DNA from: Sedimenticola_A sp040506895
GTDB taxonomy: Bacteria; Pseudomonadota; Gammaproteobacteria; Chromatiales; Chromatiaceae
Assembly: GCA_040506895.1 (NCBI GenBank)
Contig: JBEVVY010000001.1
Span: 1,364,001 to 1,428,000 of the forward strand
Direction of reading: 5' to 3'
Length of the DNA stretch: 64,000 nt
Shown: positions 48,151-56,627 of the stretch, piece after piece
Layout: each line of letters begins with the position of its first letter
Numbering within the stretch: the first letter of the stretch is position 1
Notes under the pieces: generated by a model
Told to the model about the DNA's origin: nothing
Databases searched by the model: none
Seen by the model: only the letters and a program-made list of their open reading frames with translations
Made by a program: the position numbers and the translations under genes

Positions 48151-48480
48151 TCATGCCCGGTCTGCATAACTGTCAGTGAATGATTTGATCATGTCCGACT
48201 TCTCCTCTTCGGACATCTGCACGTATTCCCAGCTCTGCAGTTCATCCTCACCTGCACGTGCATCCTGGTCGTACTTCTGCTTGAGATCGGGTTTCGGCAT
48301 GGAGTCGATGACACCTTTTGCCACCCCGGCTGTGCCTGTGACCGATATTGCTCCCACGGCAGCCCGCTTAAAGAAACCGCGTCTTGCGTGGCAGATGTCA
48401 TCCTCTTTCCCAACAGGGGATTCGACAGGGGACAAACCTCTCCCGCGAGATCGCAATGCAGCTATCAAACGCTTGATCAT
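48151..48480 (-). CDS. Small Tat-signal protein of unknown function
   Basis: A 109-residue protein. The ATG at 48480 is preceded by AAAGGAGAG. HARRGFFKRAAVGAISVTGTAGVA at about residues 31-54 is a twin-arginine export signal, shown in two parts as ARRGFFKR and the hydrophobic AVGAISVTGTAGVA. It is unusual in having a 30-residue basic N-terminal extension before the RR. The mature part is short and acidic (DQDARAGEDELQSW, MSEEEKSDMIKSFTDSYA). It has no cysteines for metal clusters. Similar tiny Tat proteins accompany formate dehydrogenase and other redox operons, perhaps as chaperone or assembly peptides. Function unknown. Confidence 0.72.
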   Translation of the reverse strand: MIKRLIAALRSRGRGLSPVESPVGKEDDICHARRGFFKRAAVGAISVTGTAGVAKGVIDSMPKPDLKQKYDQDARAGEDELQSWEYVQMSEEEKSDMIKSFTDSYADRA

Positions 48481-48975
48481 TTGCAGACTCTCCTTTGGCC
48501 GGCCACTGTCAATCGGTTGCACGCACCCTTCCGGGTGACCAGTTTTCCGGCGATTATTCTGAGTTCTAAAAAGCGGAGAAATACGCCCCGTCATTTTTCT
48601 TATACGAAACTGCAATGACTGACTGACGTATTCGAAACCGAATTTCAGGTGGAGAGAGCAAACGATGTGCCACTACAACAAGGGCTTATCTATTCGCTTG
48701 TTAAATAAGGAAAAAAACACTCAGGGCAAACAACACCAATAAAAAAGAGCCACGAAATACCTGACAAGATGGCATGTTGCTGTATAGCCGGCCAGTTAAC
48801 CTGTTGTAATTATGGGAAATAAAAACATGTCAAATTGGCAATCGTGTTTTTTCTTATAAATGGGAAGCCCTGAGAATCGGACCATGGTGTTCCCTTCATA
48901 GACCGTGCACGGCTGAACGCCGAGCTTTCCCGGCAGCAGACTCGAACACCATCAGGCAAAGCGTTCAGATTGACG
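48481..48975. other. Intergenic region, 495 bp, inside the cytochrome cluster
   Basis: No gene is supported. It holds the candidate structured element near the ankyrin gene end. The remainder toward the small Tat gene is AT-rich (48700-48860) and could carry an internal promoter for the downstream redox genes. Confidence 0.5.
48884..48968 (-). ncRNA. Candidate structured RNA element with pseudoknot topology
   Basis: In the 495-bp gap before the small Tat gene, two perfect complement pairs interleave. ATGGTGTTC (48884-48892) pairs with GAACACCAT (48944-48952), and CTGAACGC (48913-48920) pairs with GCGTTCAG (48961-48968). The order a-b-a'-b' is that of a pseudoknot, or of two exclusive hairpins. 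CCGTGCACGG (48903-48912) and GCCG/CGGC (48919-48934) add inner stems. It begins 8 bp after the ankyrin gene stop. No known riboswitch class was recognised. Strand is inferred from the operon direction. Confidence 0.4.
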
Positions 48976-49923
48976 TTACCTGGTGGATACGGCGTCGCTC
49001 AGCAGCGTGATCACTTTTCTGTTGCGCTTTCGCTTGGCGATATCCATTGCGGTATGTCCCTTACGATTCCTGATAGCTTGATTTGCTCCATTCTCAAGCA
49101 ACAGTTTTATCAACTCCACCGATCGCACGGACGCCGCTTCCATCAATGCAGTCACACCATCTCTATCCTGGTGATCGATATCCGCCCCGTAACGCAAAAG
49201 CAGTTCAGCCGTATCCAGGTTGCCTTGTCCTACTGCCCATATCAGTGCTGTTGCACCATCGAAATCATCCGCATTGATATTCGCACCACGCTGAAGAAGC
49301 AGTTCGGTCGCTTCACCGTGGCCCTTGTCGGCCGCAATAATGAGGGCCGTCGATCCCTGCTTGTCACGCTTCTCCAGGTCCGCCTCGAACTTCAGCAGCA
49401 ACTCGATAGTCTCTGCATGGCCTTTCTCGGCTGCATGCATAAGCGCTGTTCTGCCGTCCCTGTCGCCGAGATTCGGATTCGCGCCTTTGTACAGGAACTG
49501 TTCAACCATATCGGTAAGACCATAGCGCGCCGCGATTGTCATTGCGTCCCATCCTGCCCTCGTTCTTGTGGTCAGGTCAGCACCTCTCTCGAGCAGGTAC
49601 GCGCTCAATGCGTTGTGACCGTTTTCAGCCGCGAATGTAAGCGCAGTACATCCCGCCTCGGTAGTCGCGTTGACATCAGCCCCTCTCGCAAGCAATGCTG
49701 CCGTTGCCTCCAGGCTGTCACTCTCGATGGCCAGCATCAGTGGCGTCTTGCCTATGGAATTGGCACTGTTCACATCCACACCACGATCAAGCAGCGAGGT
49801 GATGGTCTTTACATCTCCGATACTTGCCGCAATGCGCAGTTCTCTCTCCTGTTCAAGATCACCGGCATACGCCTGCATTGCAATACCGGCACAGATTATC
49901 AGGGCTGAGATTCTCTTTTTCAT
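48976..49923 (-). CDS. Exported ankyrin-repeat protein
   Basis: A 315-residue protein with a signal peptide (residues 1-20) and about eight ankyrin repeats covering the rest. Repeats have the normal layout, for example GKTPLMLAIESDSLEATAALL and GRTALMHAAEKGHAETIELLL, each ending RGADVN- or KGANPN-like. Ankyrin repeats are binding scaffolds; a periplasmic one in a cytochrome cluster may hold cytochromes together or protect haem, as in AnkB-catalase pairs, but this is speculation. It lies 45 bp after the NapC-type gene, and a 495-bp gap follows it. The C-terminus is basic (KRKRNRKVITLL). Confidence 0.92.
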   Translation of the reverse strand: MKKRISALIICAGIAMQAYAGDLEQERELRIAASIGDVKTITSLLDRGVDVNSANSIGKTPLMLAIESDSLEATAALLARGADVNATTEAGCTALTFAAENGHNALSAYLLERGADLTTRTRAGWDAMTIAARYGLTDMVEQFLYKGANPNLGDRDGRTALMHAAEKGHAETIELLLKFEADLEKRDKQGSTALIIAADKGHGEATELLLQRGANINADDFDGATALIWAVGQGNLDTAELLLRYGADIDHQDRDGVTALMEAASVRSVELIKLLLENGANQAIRNRKGHTAMDIAKRKRNRKVITLLSDAVSTR

Positions 49924-49967
49924 TTGTATTCGAACCTTCTGTTGTTTTGATTTACCTGGCGTCCCGA

Positions 49968-50540
49968 TCAGGCCTCGCCCTCTTCATCTTCTTCCGGCTC
50001 ATCAGGCTCCTCGTGTGCAAGCCCTTTGTGACAGTCGATACAGGCTTTGCCTTCATCCATCGCCCTGCCGTGTCGTTTGCGCGCACTGCGGTCCTGTTCA
50101 CTGAGATCCATCTGTTCAAATGAGTGACAACTGCGACATTCACGTGAATTCGTTGCACGCATCTTGTCCCATACACGGTTCGCCATCGCCCAGCGTTGCG
50201 CTTCATATTTTTCCGGCGTGTCGATGGTGCCGAGTATTTCGTGCATGACGTCCTTGTAGGCCAGAACCTTCATCACCATCTTGGGCACAAACTCCCTCGG
50301 CACATGGCAATCCGAGCAGGTTGCCCGAACACCGGATGCATTCTTGTAATGCGTGGTCTCCTTGTACTCCTCGTAATTGACCTTCATGCTGTGACAGGAG
50401 ACACAGAACCCCATCTCATTGGTAGCGGACAAGCCGACGTTGAACAGGCCCGCAAAGATCACGCCCGCAAAAAACACGGCGAGAAGTATCAACAGCGACT
50501 TTTTACGGGTGAGCCCGCCCCCCGACAATCTGTTTGCCAT
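49968..50540 (-). CDS. NapC/NirT/NrfH-family tetrahaem cytochrome c
   Basis: A 190-residue membrane-anchored quinol dehydrogenase. Residues 13-35 are the single N-terminal helix (KSLLILLAVFFAGVIFAGLF). Four haem sites are CVSCH (46-50), CSDCH (75-79), CRSCH (135-139) and CIDCH (167-171). The first site followed by M52 resembles NrfH/NapC, in which a Met or Asp near it completes the quinol site. The tail is very acidic (EEPDEPEEDEEGEA). Proteins of this family take electrons from menaquinol or ubiquinol to periplasmic reductases. It is the first gene of the respiratory run; the partner is presumably the tetrahaem cytochrome or an enzyme outside the window. Confidence 0.94.
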   Translation of the reverse strand: MANRLSGGGLTRKKSLLILLAVFFAGVIFAGLFNVGLSATNEMGFCVSCHSMKVNYEEYKETTHYKNASGVRATCSDCHVPREFVPKMVMKVLAYKDVMHEILGTIDTPEKYEAQRWAMANRVWDKMRATNSRECRSCHSFEQMDLSEQDRSARKRHGRAMDEGKACIDCHKGLAHEEPDEPEEDEEGEA

Positions 50541-50925
50541 ACATCCATCCTCATTTATTTTTCAATTGACTGTTTTTTCAGTTCTGCTTGCAGATGCGCA
50601 TAAACGTTCGCTTTATTGCTTTTATCCTGAAACTGAAGCCCGGTATTCAACGAACATTCCTGAGGCAATGGCAAACTATGTGCCACTTTCAAATGGCATC
50701 GACATCCCTTTGTTTTATAAGTCAAAAATCTTTATGCGTTTTTGTATTGGCAGAAAGTGCCAGGATTGAATCATGACAAAATGTCATGGAGACCTGTGCA
50801 GCTAGGACACAGTATCTGCTTATGCGTCAGAACAGAGAGACATCCCGCAAGGTGGAGACAACGATCCACCCGCAGTGAAAAAGAGGATTGGAAGCGACGA
50901 ACAAGACCGGTCAGCTGTTTTGTCG
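50541..50925. other. Upstream region of the cytochrome operon, 385 bp
   Basis: No gene is supported. It should contain the promoter for the napC-type gene, transcribed to the left. A 17-bp palindrome is annotated separately. No FNR-type TTGAT/ATCAA box was found by eye. Confidence 0.5.
50772..50788. promoter_or_regulatory. Perfect 17-bp palindrome, operator candidate
   Basis: CATGACA and TGTCATG flank AAA. It lies 231 bp upstream of the napC-type start and 137 bp after the tpm stop. The regulator is unknown; the position suits control of the respiratory operon. Confidence 0.4.
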
Positions 50926-51582
50926 TCAGCGGTGAGAAAGCCTGAACACCCTTTCGAACATGCGCGAAAGGCCACGTTCACGGAACCGGGGATTCTCTTC
51001 AAGGACATCCAGCTCGTAGCAATTCACGATCTCATGGCGCTCGCCATACAACGACCGGACCTCCTGCTCATCTACAGAGAAAGGTGGCCCCTGCATCTCA
51101 TCCTGCGGATAGTCCAGGGTCACCAGAAGTGTGGTGGCACCCGCGGGCAACACCTCTTCGAGATGACGCGCATAGGCGGACCTCATTTCCCTCGGCAGCG
51201 CCACCAGGGATGCACGGTCATATACCGCACTGACACCTGCCAGGTCTTCCGTTCCCAGGTGGAAGAAATCCCCCTGCAGGATGACCAGGCCATCCACCTC
51301 CCAGCGAACGAACTCACCCTGTTGATTCCTGGTCGGCTCGAGGTTGTTCTCCCTGAAAAAGGCCTCGACCGCGAGGGCACTGACCTCGATACCGATCACC
51401 TCGTACCCTTCGCCACGCAGCCAGAGCATATCCAGGCTCTTGCCGCACAGGGGAACGAACACCTGCCCTCCCGGGGGCAGAACATCACTCGGCCAGAATG
51501 ACCGCAGGTGTGTACTGATCTCTTTCTGATGAAAACCTATCTCGTTGCGCGCCCAGCGCTGATGCCAGAATTCCGCATCCAC
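50926..51582 (-). CDS. tpm: Thiopurine S-methyltransferase
   Basis: A 218-residue SAM-dependent methyltransferase of the TPMT family. It opens MDAEFWHQRWARNEIGFHQ, the family N-terminus, and has FVPLCGKSLDMLWLRGEGYEVIGIEVSALAV as the SAM-binding region, then VYDRASLVALPREMR and TLDYPQDEMQGPPFSVDEQEV. Bacterial members methylate tellurite, selenium compounds and thiols, giving resistance. The gene is next to a chemoreceptor gene but is not obviously linked to it. Length is normal and it is intact. Confidence 0.95.
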   Translation of the reverse strand: MDAEFWHQRWARNEIGFHQKEISTHLRSFWPSDVLPPGGQVFVPLCGKSLDMLWLRGEGYEVIGIEVSALAVEAFFRENNLEPTRNQQGEFVRWEVDGLVILQGDFFHLGTEDLAGVSAVYDRASLVALPREMRSAYARHLEEVLPAGATTLLVTLDYPQDEMQGPPFSVDEQEVRSLYGERHEIVNCYELDVLEENPRFRERGLSRMFERVFRLSHR

Positions 51583-51658
51583 TTTGCATCTCCGGTAAAT
51601 CTCTGGCAGTGAATATACGCAGTTGCCGCGCCTGTATAAACCTGCAATTGATAGGGAG

Positions 51659-53794
51659 TCAGGTCTTGAAGTTGCCTACCGTCGACTGCAGCTTGGCGGC
51701 GAGTTCGGCCAGGTGCTCACTGGCCTGGGCGGTCTCCTTCGCCCCACTCGTGGTCTGGGCCGCGATCCCGGAGATACTGGTTACATTCTGACGGATATCG
51801 TCAGCAACCGCATTCTGCTCTTCTGCCGCACTCGCCACCAGGTCATTCACCTCCGAGATACTCTCTACCGAGGTGGTGATGGCGCGCAGTGAATCGCCCG
51901 CCTGGGAGACCTCGTGAACGCCTTCCTGGGCGCGCTCCCTGCCCTGCTCCATCGAGGCTACCGCCTTTCGCGCCGCACCCTGCAGACGCTCGATCATCTC
52001 CTGGATCTCGGTTGTGGAGTCCTGGGTACGTGCAGCCAGTGTACGCACCTCGTCAGCCACCACGGCGAAGCCCCGCCCCTGCTCCCCGGCACGGGCCGCC
52101 TCGATTGCCGCGTTCAGCGCCAGCAGGTTGGTCTGATCGGCGATCTCCCGGATCACGTCCAGCACGCCACCGATATCCTCGCTGTCCCTGGCAAGCTTCT
52201 GAATGACGTCGGCAGTAGCCACCACCTCGTCGGCCAGCTGGTTGATATGCTCCATGGTGCTCATCACCACGTTGAGACCTTTGGCCGTCTCATCCCGTGC
52301 ACTCTGGGTGGCGTCTTCCGCGCTGACCGTATTCCTGGCCACCTCCTGTACCGTGGTCACCATCTGTTGCATGGCCGAGGCCACCTGGTCCGTGGCGATC
52401 TGCTGCTGCCGGATCCCCTCCCCGGTCTTCTCGGTGACCAGGGATGTCTGTTCGGCAGCAGTGGACAGCAGTTCGGAGACCTCCCTGATCTGCTTCACCA
52501 TGTCCTGTATGGTAGCGATAAACTGGTTGAACCACCTGGAGAGATCACCCAGCTCAGTGCCCTCCTGTGCATCCAGTCGCTGGGTGAGGTCCCCTTCACC
52601 CTCGGCGATATCACGCAGCCGGTCGATAATCCGCACCAATTGCCGCTTGATACTCAGGGTGATCAGTAAACCGAGCACCACGGCCATCGCCAGCCCTCCG
52701 ACGATTACCGAAAGCGAGGCCAGGGTGGCATGTTCCGAAGCGGTTCGGGTTCCCTGAAGGGCGCTGTTCTGAATCTCCCAGCCTATACTCTCCACATCGT
52801 CGAGCAGCTCGATGATCTTCTCTGCATTGGCATCCGCCTCTTCATCCACTGAATAGCGCTGTCCGTCGATAACCATGCGCTGGAGGTTCAGTTCAACGTA
52901 TTGCTGGGCGTGCGGAAAGAAGCGTTCAGCAAGAATCTTCTCCCACTTGTCCGCCTGCACTGATATATCGAGAAAGCCCACCTTGGGCAGTGCTCTGCCG
53001 TCCGTGGTTTCACCCCGCTTCATCGCTTCCAGTTGCGCCTGGATGCTCTCCTCGAGCTGCCGGTAAACCGATGAGAAGCCAGCACGCTTCTCCTCGCCTC
53101 GACTGTAGGCCGAGTCGAATATCACGTTACGGCTATGGACAATGCTCTTGTAGAACCGATCCACCGTCTCTGAAAGCAGTTTGAACCCGCCATACTCCTG
53201 GGTATAGGGGGTAGCAGAGGAGATGGATGCAGCGGTCAGCTCACCAAGATGGGATTTGGTCTTTTCAACCTCCTGTTCCAGGTCATCGAATGCCAGGGAG
53301 AGTTGCTCCAGGGTCTCATCCGAGAGCGCACTGTTATCGAAACCTGTGAGTACGACCCGGTATATCTGCTCCAGTCTTGGCAGCAACTGCTCATCATGTA
53401 GACTTTCCACGGCCTGAACGTTGGTTCCGAGTCTTTCCAGTTCCTGGATGCCGTCCAGGTGCGCCACGGTACCATCCATAATGGCATGCATCTCCGTAAC
53501 GAGGGCCGAGAGCCTCTTTTTTTGTTCAAGTGCATCCTGCCAGAACTGCTCCACCTCGGCCTTTCCCCTTGATGAGAGGATCTCCATGATGATCAGCTGC
53601 TGGCTCTTGATCACCATCTTCATCTTCATGGCGGTGTCGATCAGGGGCGAGGAGTTGATGACCTTCTCTGTCTCCATGTTGATATGGGACATACCGCGAT
53701 AGTTGACGCCACCGACCACCAGGATGACGATCGCGAGGAGAACAAAGCAGGCCACAAGCCGCTTTACGATCGAGATGTTGTTGAATAGATCCAT
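51659..53794 (-). CDS. Methyl-accepting chemotaxis protein
   Basis: A 711-residue membrane chemoreceptor. TM1 is at about residues 9-31 (VKRLVACFVLLAIVILVVGGVNY). The periplasmic domain of about 330 residues is helical, resembling the 4-helix or HBM-type sensor (long coiled segments such as LEQLSLAFDDLEQEVEKTKSHLG). TM2 is near residue 360-380 (IVGGLAMAVVLGLLITL), then a HAMP domain (LVRIIDRLRDIAEGEGDLTQRL). The signalling hairpin tip is ADQTNLLALNAAIEAARAGEQ, shown in part, followed by GFAVVADEVRTLA. No C-terminal CheR/CheB tether is visible. The ligand is unknown. It forms a single transcription unit. Confidence 0.95.
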   Translation of the reverse strand: MDLFNNISIVKRLVACFVLLAIVILVVGGVNYRGMSHINMETEKVINSSPLIDTAMKMKMVIKSQQLIIMEILSSRGKAEVEQFWQDALEQKKRLSALVTEMHAIMDGTVAHLDGIQELERLGTNVQAVESLHDEQLLPRLEQIYRVVLTGFDNSALSDETLEQLSLAFDDLEQEVEKTKSHLGELTAASISSATPYTQEYGGFKLLSETVDRFYKSIVHSRNVIFDSAYSRGEEKRAGFSSVYRQLEESIQAQLEAMKRGETTDGRALPKVGFLDISVQADKWEKILAERFFPHAQQYVELNLQRMVIDGQRYSVDEEADANAEKIIELLDDVESIGWEIQNSALQGTRTASEHATLASLSVIVGGLAMAVVLGLLITLSIKRQLVRIIDRLRDIAEGEGDLTQRLDAQEGTELGDLSRWFNQFIATIQDMVKQIREVSELLSTAAEQTSLVTEKTGEGIRQQQIATDQVASAMQQMVTTVQEVARNTVSAEDATQSARDETAKGLNVVMSTMEHINQLADEVVATADVIQKLARDSEDIGGVLDVIREIADQTNLLALNAAIEAARAGEQGRGFAVVADEVRTLAARTQDSTTEIQEMIERLQGAARKAVASMEQGRERAQEGVHEVSQAGDSLRAITTSVESISEVNDLVASAAEEQNAVADDIRQNVTSISGIAAQTTSGAKETAQASEHLAELAAKLQSTVGNFKT

Positions 53795-54052
53795 GGATTG
53801 CCCCGTGCAGTGACCCGGTTTGTTATTCAGTCCCGGCCCAAGAGAACCTTATTCTGATCACTCCTCCTAGTACAGCGTCCATCGGTGGAGAATCTTGAGC
53901 AGAAAACGATATAAATTCCCTGTCACTTATCGAGAAATTACCTTCTACATGTGAAGATAGCCCACCCTACGGGGCAATCAACTCGCTGAAAAGGCATCCC
54001 CGGGGATAAATTGGTAGGATGCCGGTTTCAGATCACCATTTGCCTGAAGAAT

Positions 54053-54973
54053 ATGAAGCTATTGATCCTTGGTGCCGGTGCCGTGGGCCTCAGCCTTGCA
54101 GCCCGGCTGTCACCTTATTGCGATGTACACGCCGTCTGCCGTAAGCGCCATGCGGATAAAATCGCAGCAGACGGTTTTTCCATGCGTGGTATCTGGGGTG
54201 AGGGAAGCTTCGATTTCAGTGCATCCCCGGAGGTTCCCGCCGGGCAGCACTACGATTACTGCCTGATCACCTCGAAGTCCCTCCAGACCAGGGAACTGTG
54301 CGAACAGTATCGTGAACTGCTGAATGGAACGGAGTGTATCAGCCTGCAGAACGGCATAGGCAACGAGGAGATCATCGCCGAATACACCGACAGGGTGATT
54401 GGCGGCACCATCATCACCGGTTTCGAATGGCGAGGCGATGCCAGTGTGGAAGTCACCGTGGAGGCGGGTCCCATCCGTTTCGGGCGATTCCCCCGGGGTA
54501 TGGATTCTGGTGTAGAGCGGTTGATCGCACTTTGCAAGCAGGCCGGCCTGAACGTCGAGGGGAGCGACAGCATCCGCTCCAACCTGTGGGCCAAGACCCT
54601 GTACAACTGCGCCCTCAATCCCCTGGGCGCCATTATGGATGTACCTTACGGCAGGCTGGCCGATGAACACTCCTGGAAGATCATAGAGGAGCTGATAGCT
54701 GAGGCATTCCGGGTATGCAGTGCAGAAGGGGTGGAACTGCTCTGGCATTCTGCGGACGCCTACCTCGAATACCTGAAGGATGTACAGTTGCCGGCGACCG
54801 CTGGTCACCACTCATCCATGCTGCAGGATATCCGCGCCGGCAGGGAGACGGAGATCGACTTCATAAACGGCGCCGTGGTAAGGCTGGGCGTGATGCACGA
54901 CATACCCACCCCGGTGAACCGGACCCTGGTCCGGCAGATCAGGTTCAAGACGGCCCAGCGCCAGGAAAGTTAA
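54053..54973 (+). CDS. Ketopantoate reductase family protein (ApbA/PanE-like)
   Basis: A 306-residue NADPH-dependent reductase. The start at 54053 gives MKLLILGAGAVGLSLAARL, the Rossmann GxGxxG beginning; an upstream in-frame codon at 54011 adds 14 unrelated residues. Later family segments are YCLITSKSLQTREL, SLQNGIGNEEIIAEY, the conserved lysine in LWAKTLYNCALNPLGAIMDVPYG, and HSSMLQDIRAGRETEIDFINGAVVRLG. These include the expected Lys, Asn, Ser and Glu of ketopantoate reductases. Whether it makes pantoate or reduces another 2-keto acid is not decided. Its stop overlaps the stop of the convergent LeuA-like gene by four bases. Confidence 0.88.
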   Translation: MKLLILGAGAVGLSLAARLSPYCDVHAVCRKRHADKIAADGFSMRGIWGEGSFDFSASPEVPAGQHYDYCLITSKSLQTRELCEQYRELLNGTECISLQNGIGNEEIIAEYTDRVIGGTIITGFEWRGDASVEVTVEAGPIRFGRFPRGMDSGVERLIALCKQAGLNVEGSDSIRSNLWAKTLYNCALNPLGAIMDVPYGRLADEHSWKIIEELIAEAFRVCSAEGVELLWHSADAYLEYLKDVQLPATAGHHSSMLQDIRAGRETEIDFINGAVVRLGVMHDIPTPVNRTLVRQIRFKTAQRQES

Positions 54974-56517
54974 CGCCTCTCGACCTTCTGCATATTGTGC
55001 ATCTGCATGTTGAGCATGCGGATGGTGGCGTTCATAGCTGCGAAGACCTGGTTGGAGTGGATACCCCGGGTCTTGAAGGTGCCCTGCTCATTCTCCCAGG
55101 TGATGGTCGCCTCGGTCAGGGCGTCGGTCTTGCCCCCCTTGGGGATACGCACTTCGTAGTCCGCCAGTCTTGGCAGCGGAATGGCATATCGCTTCAGGAT
55201 CTTGCCAATGGCATTCATAAAGGCATCGAAGCCACCGTTACCGATGCCTGCGGCCAACTCGACACTTTCACAGACCCGCACCCGTATACTGGCGGTCGAC
55301 TCCAGCTCCAGCCCCGATGTAATGGAGCAGTTGAGCAGTTCGATATGGTCGTAATCCTTGCTCTCCAGCACCTCGGCGATGATGAAAGGAAGATCATCCG
55401 AGGTGATCGATTTCTTTGAATCCCCGAGCTCCACCACCCGTTGAAGCACCTTACCGAGATTCTCATCGGAGAGGGATATATCGAGCCGCTCCAGGTTCTT
55501 CTGCAGTGACGCCTTGCCACTCATCTTGCCCAGTGCATAACTGCGACGGCGGGAGAAACGCTCCGGGCTGAGCCGGGTCTGGTAGAGTCCACCCTTCTTG
55601 TCACCGTCTGCATGAATTCCACTGGTCTGGGTAAATACATCGGCACCGGTGATCGGCGCATTGTCTGCGACACGTTTACCCGAGAAGTTCTCCACCATCT
55701 GGCCGAGCCGTACCAGGTGGGTCTCATCGATACCGACATCCAGTCCCATGCGGTCCCGCAGGTTCACGGCGACCTCTGCCAGGGGGGCGTTACCGGCACG
55801 CTCGCCCAGACAGTTCACCGTGCAGTGAATGGACGAGGCACCCGCCCTGGCCGCCGCCAGGGCATTGGCGGTTCCAAGGCCGTAGTCGTTGTGGGGATGA
55901 AAGTCGAAGCGGCACCCGGGAAAGCGAGCCACCATATCCGAGATGCTGTCGGTGACCTCTTCCGGCGTCAGCACTCCCAGGGTGTCCGGCAGCATAAAGT
56001 AACCGATGCCCATGCCCTGCAGCCGTTCCACCAGTTCATAGACATACCCGGGGTTGTCACGATAGCCGTTGGACCAGTCCTCCAGGTAGACATTGACCAT
56101 CAGCCCCTGCTTGTGGGCATAGTTGATGGTCTTCTTGATGTCGCCGACGTGCTGGGAGAGTGTCTTGTTGAGCTGGTTGTGGCAGTGATTCTCACTCCCC
56201 TTGGTCAGCAGGTTGATCACCTGCCCACCGGCATCAACGATCCAGTCGACACTGCGTTTGAAATCGACGAAACCGAGCACTTCCACCCGGTCGCCAAGAC
56301 CGGCGGTATCCGCCCATTCAACGATGTTGGCCACCGCCTCCTTCTCGCCGGAAGAGACCCTCGCGGATGCCACCTCGATCCGGTCCACCTTCAGCAACTC
56401 CAGCAGCGCCTTTGCGATGTTGACCTTCTCGGCCGGTGAAAACGATACCCCCTGGGTCTGCTCACCGTCCCGCAGGGTGGTATCCAGGATATTGATGTGC
56501 CGGTTCTTCTTGGCCAT
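54970..56517 (-). CDS. 2-isopropylmalate / citramalate synthase family protein
   Basis: A 515-residue acetyl-CoA-dependent aldolase of the LeuA family. The start at 56517 gives MAKKNRHINILDTTLRDGEQ, with RDGEQ metal and CoA contacts. HPHNDYGLGTANALAAARAG holds the HxH-type zinc ligands and NCLGERAGNAPLAEV the NxGERxGN motif. Residues 385-515 form a LeuA regulatory domain (LELESTASIRVRVCESVELAAGIGNGGFDAFMNAI). The first part (LDTTLRDGEQTQGVSFS) with IEVASARVSSGEKE is closer to the CimA/LeuA2 branch than to classic LeuA, so 2-isopropylmalate or (R)-citramalate synthase activity are both possible. It starts 111 bp after thrC and its terminator. Confidence 0.88.
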   Translation of the reverse strand: MAKKNRHINILDTTLRDGEQTQGVSFSPAEKVNIAKALLELLKVDRIEVASARVSSGEKEAVANIVEWADTAGLGDRVEVLGFVDFKRSVDWIVDAGGQVINLLTKGSENHCHNQLNKTLSQHVGDIKKTINYAHKQGLMVNVYLEDWSNGYRDNPGYVYELVERLQGMGIGYFMLPDTLGVLTPEEVTDSISDMVARFPGCRFDFHPHNDYGLGTANALAAARAGASSIHCTVNCLGERAGNAPLAEVAVNLRDRMGLDVGIDETHLVRLGQMVENFSGKRVADNAPITGADVFTQTSGIHADGDKKGGLYQTRLSPERFSRRRSYALGKMSGKASLQKNLERLDISLSDENLGKVLQRVVELGDSKKSITSDDLPFIIAEVLESKDYDHIELLNCSITSGLELESTASIRVRVCESVELAAGIGNGGFDAFMNAIGKILKRYAIPLPRLADYEVRIPKGGKTDALTEATITWENEQGTFKTRGIHSNQVFAAMNATIRMLNMQMHNMQKVERR

Positions 56518-56572
56518 TTCAGTTAACCGCCATTGCGCTTGCTGCAAAGCAACAATATTAAACCAAAAAAAA

Positions 56573-56606
56573 GCCGCCCGGGTAGTCCATTATCTACCCG
56601 GACGGC
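56573..56606 (-). terminator. Rho-independent terminator of thrC
   Basis: On the minus strand GCCGTCCGGGTAG pairs with CTACCCGGGCGGC around an 8-nt loop (one mismatch in the stem), followed by a run of eight T. It begins 22 bp after the thrC stop codon. Confidence 0.93.
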
Positions 56607-56627
56607 ATCTTTCTCTTTACCGGCAAA

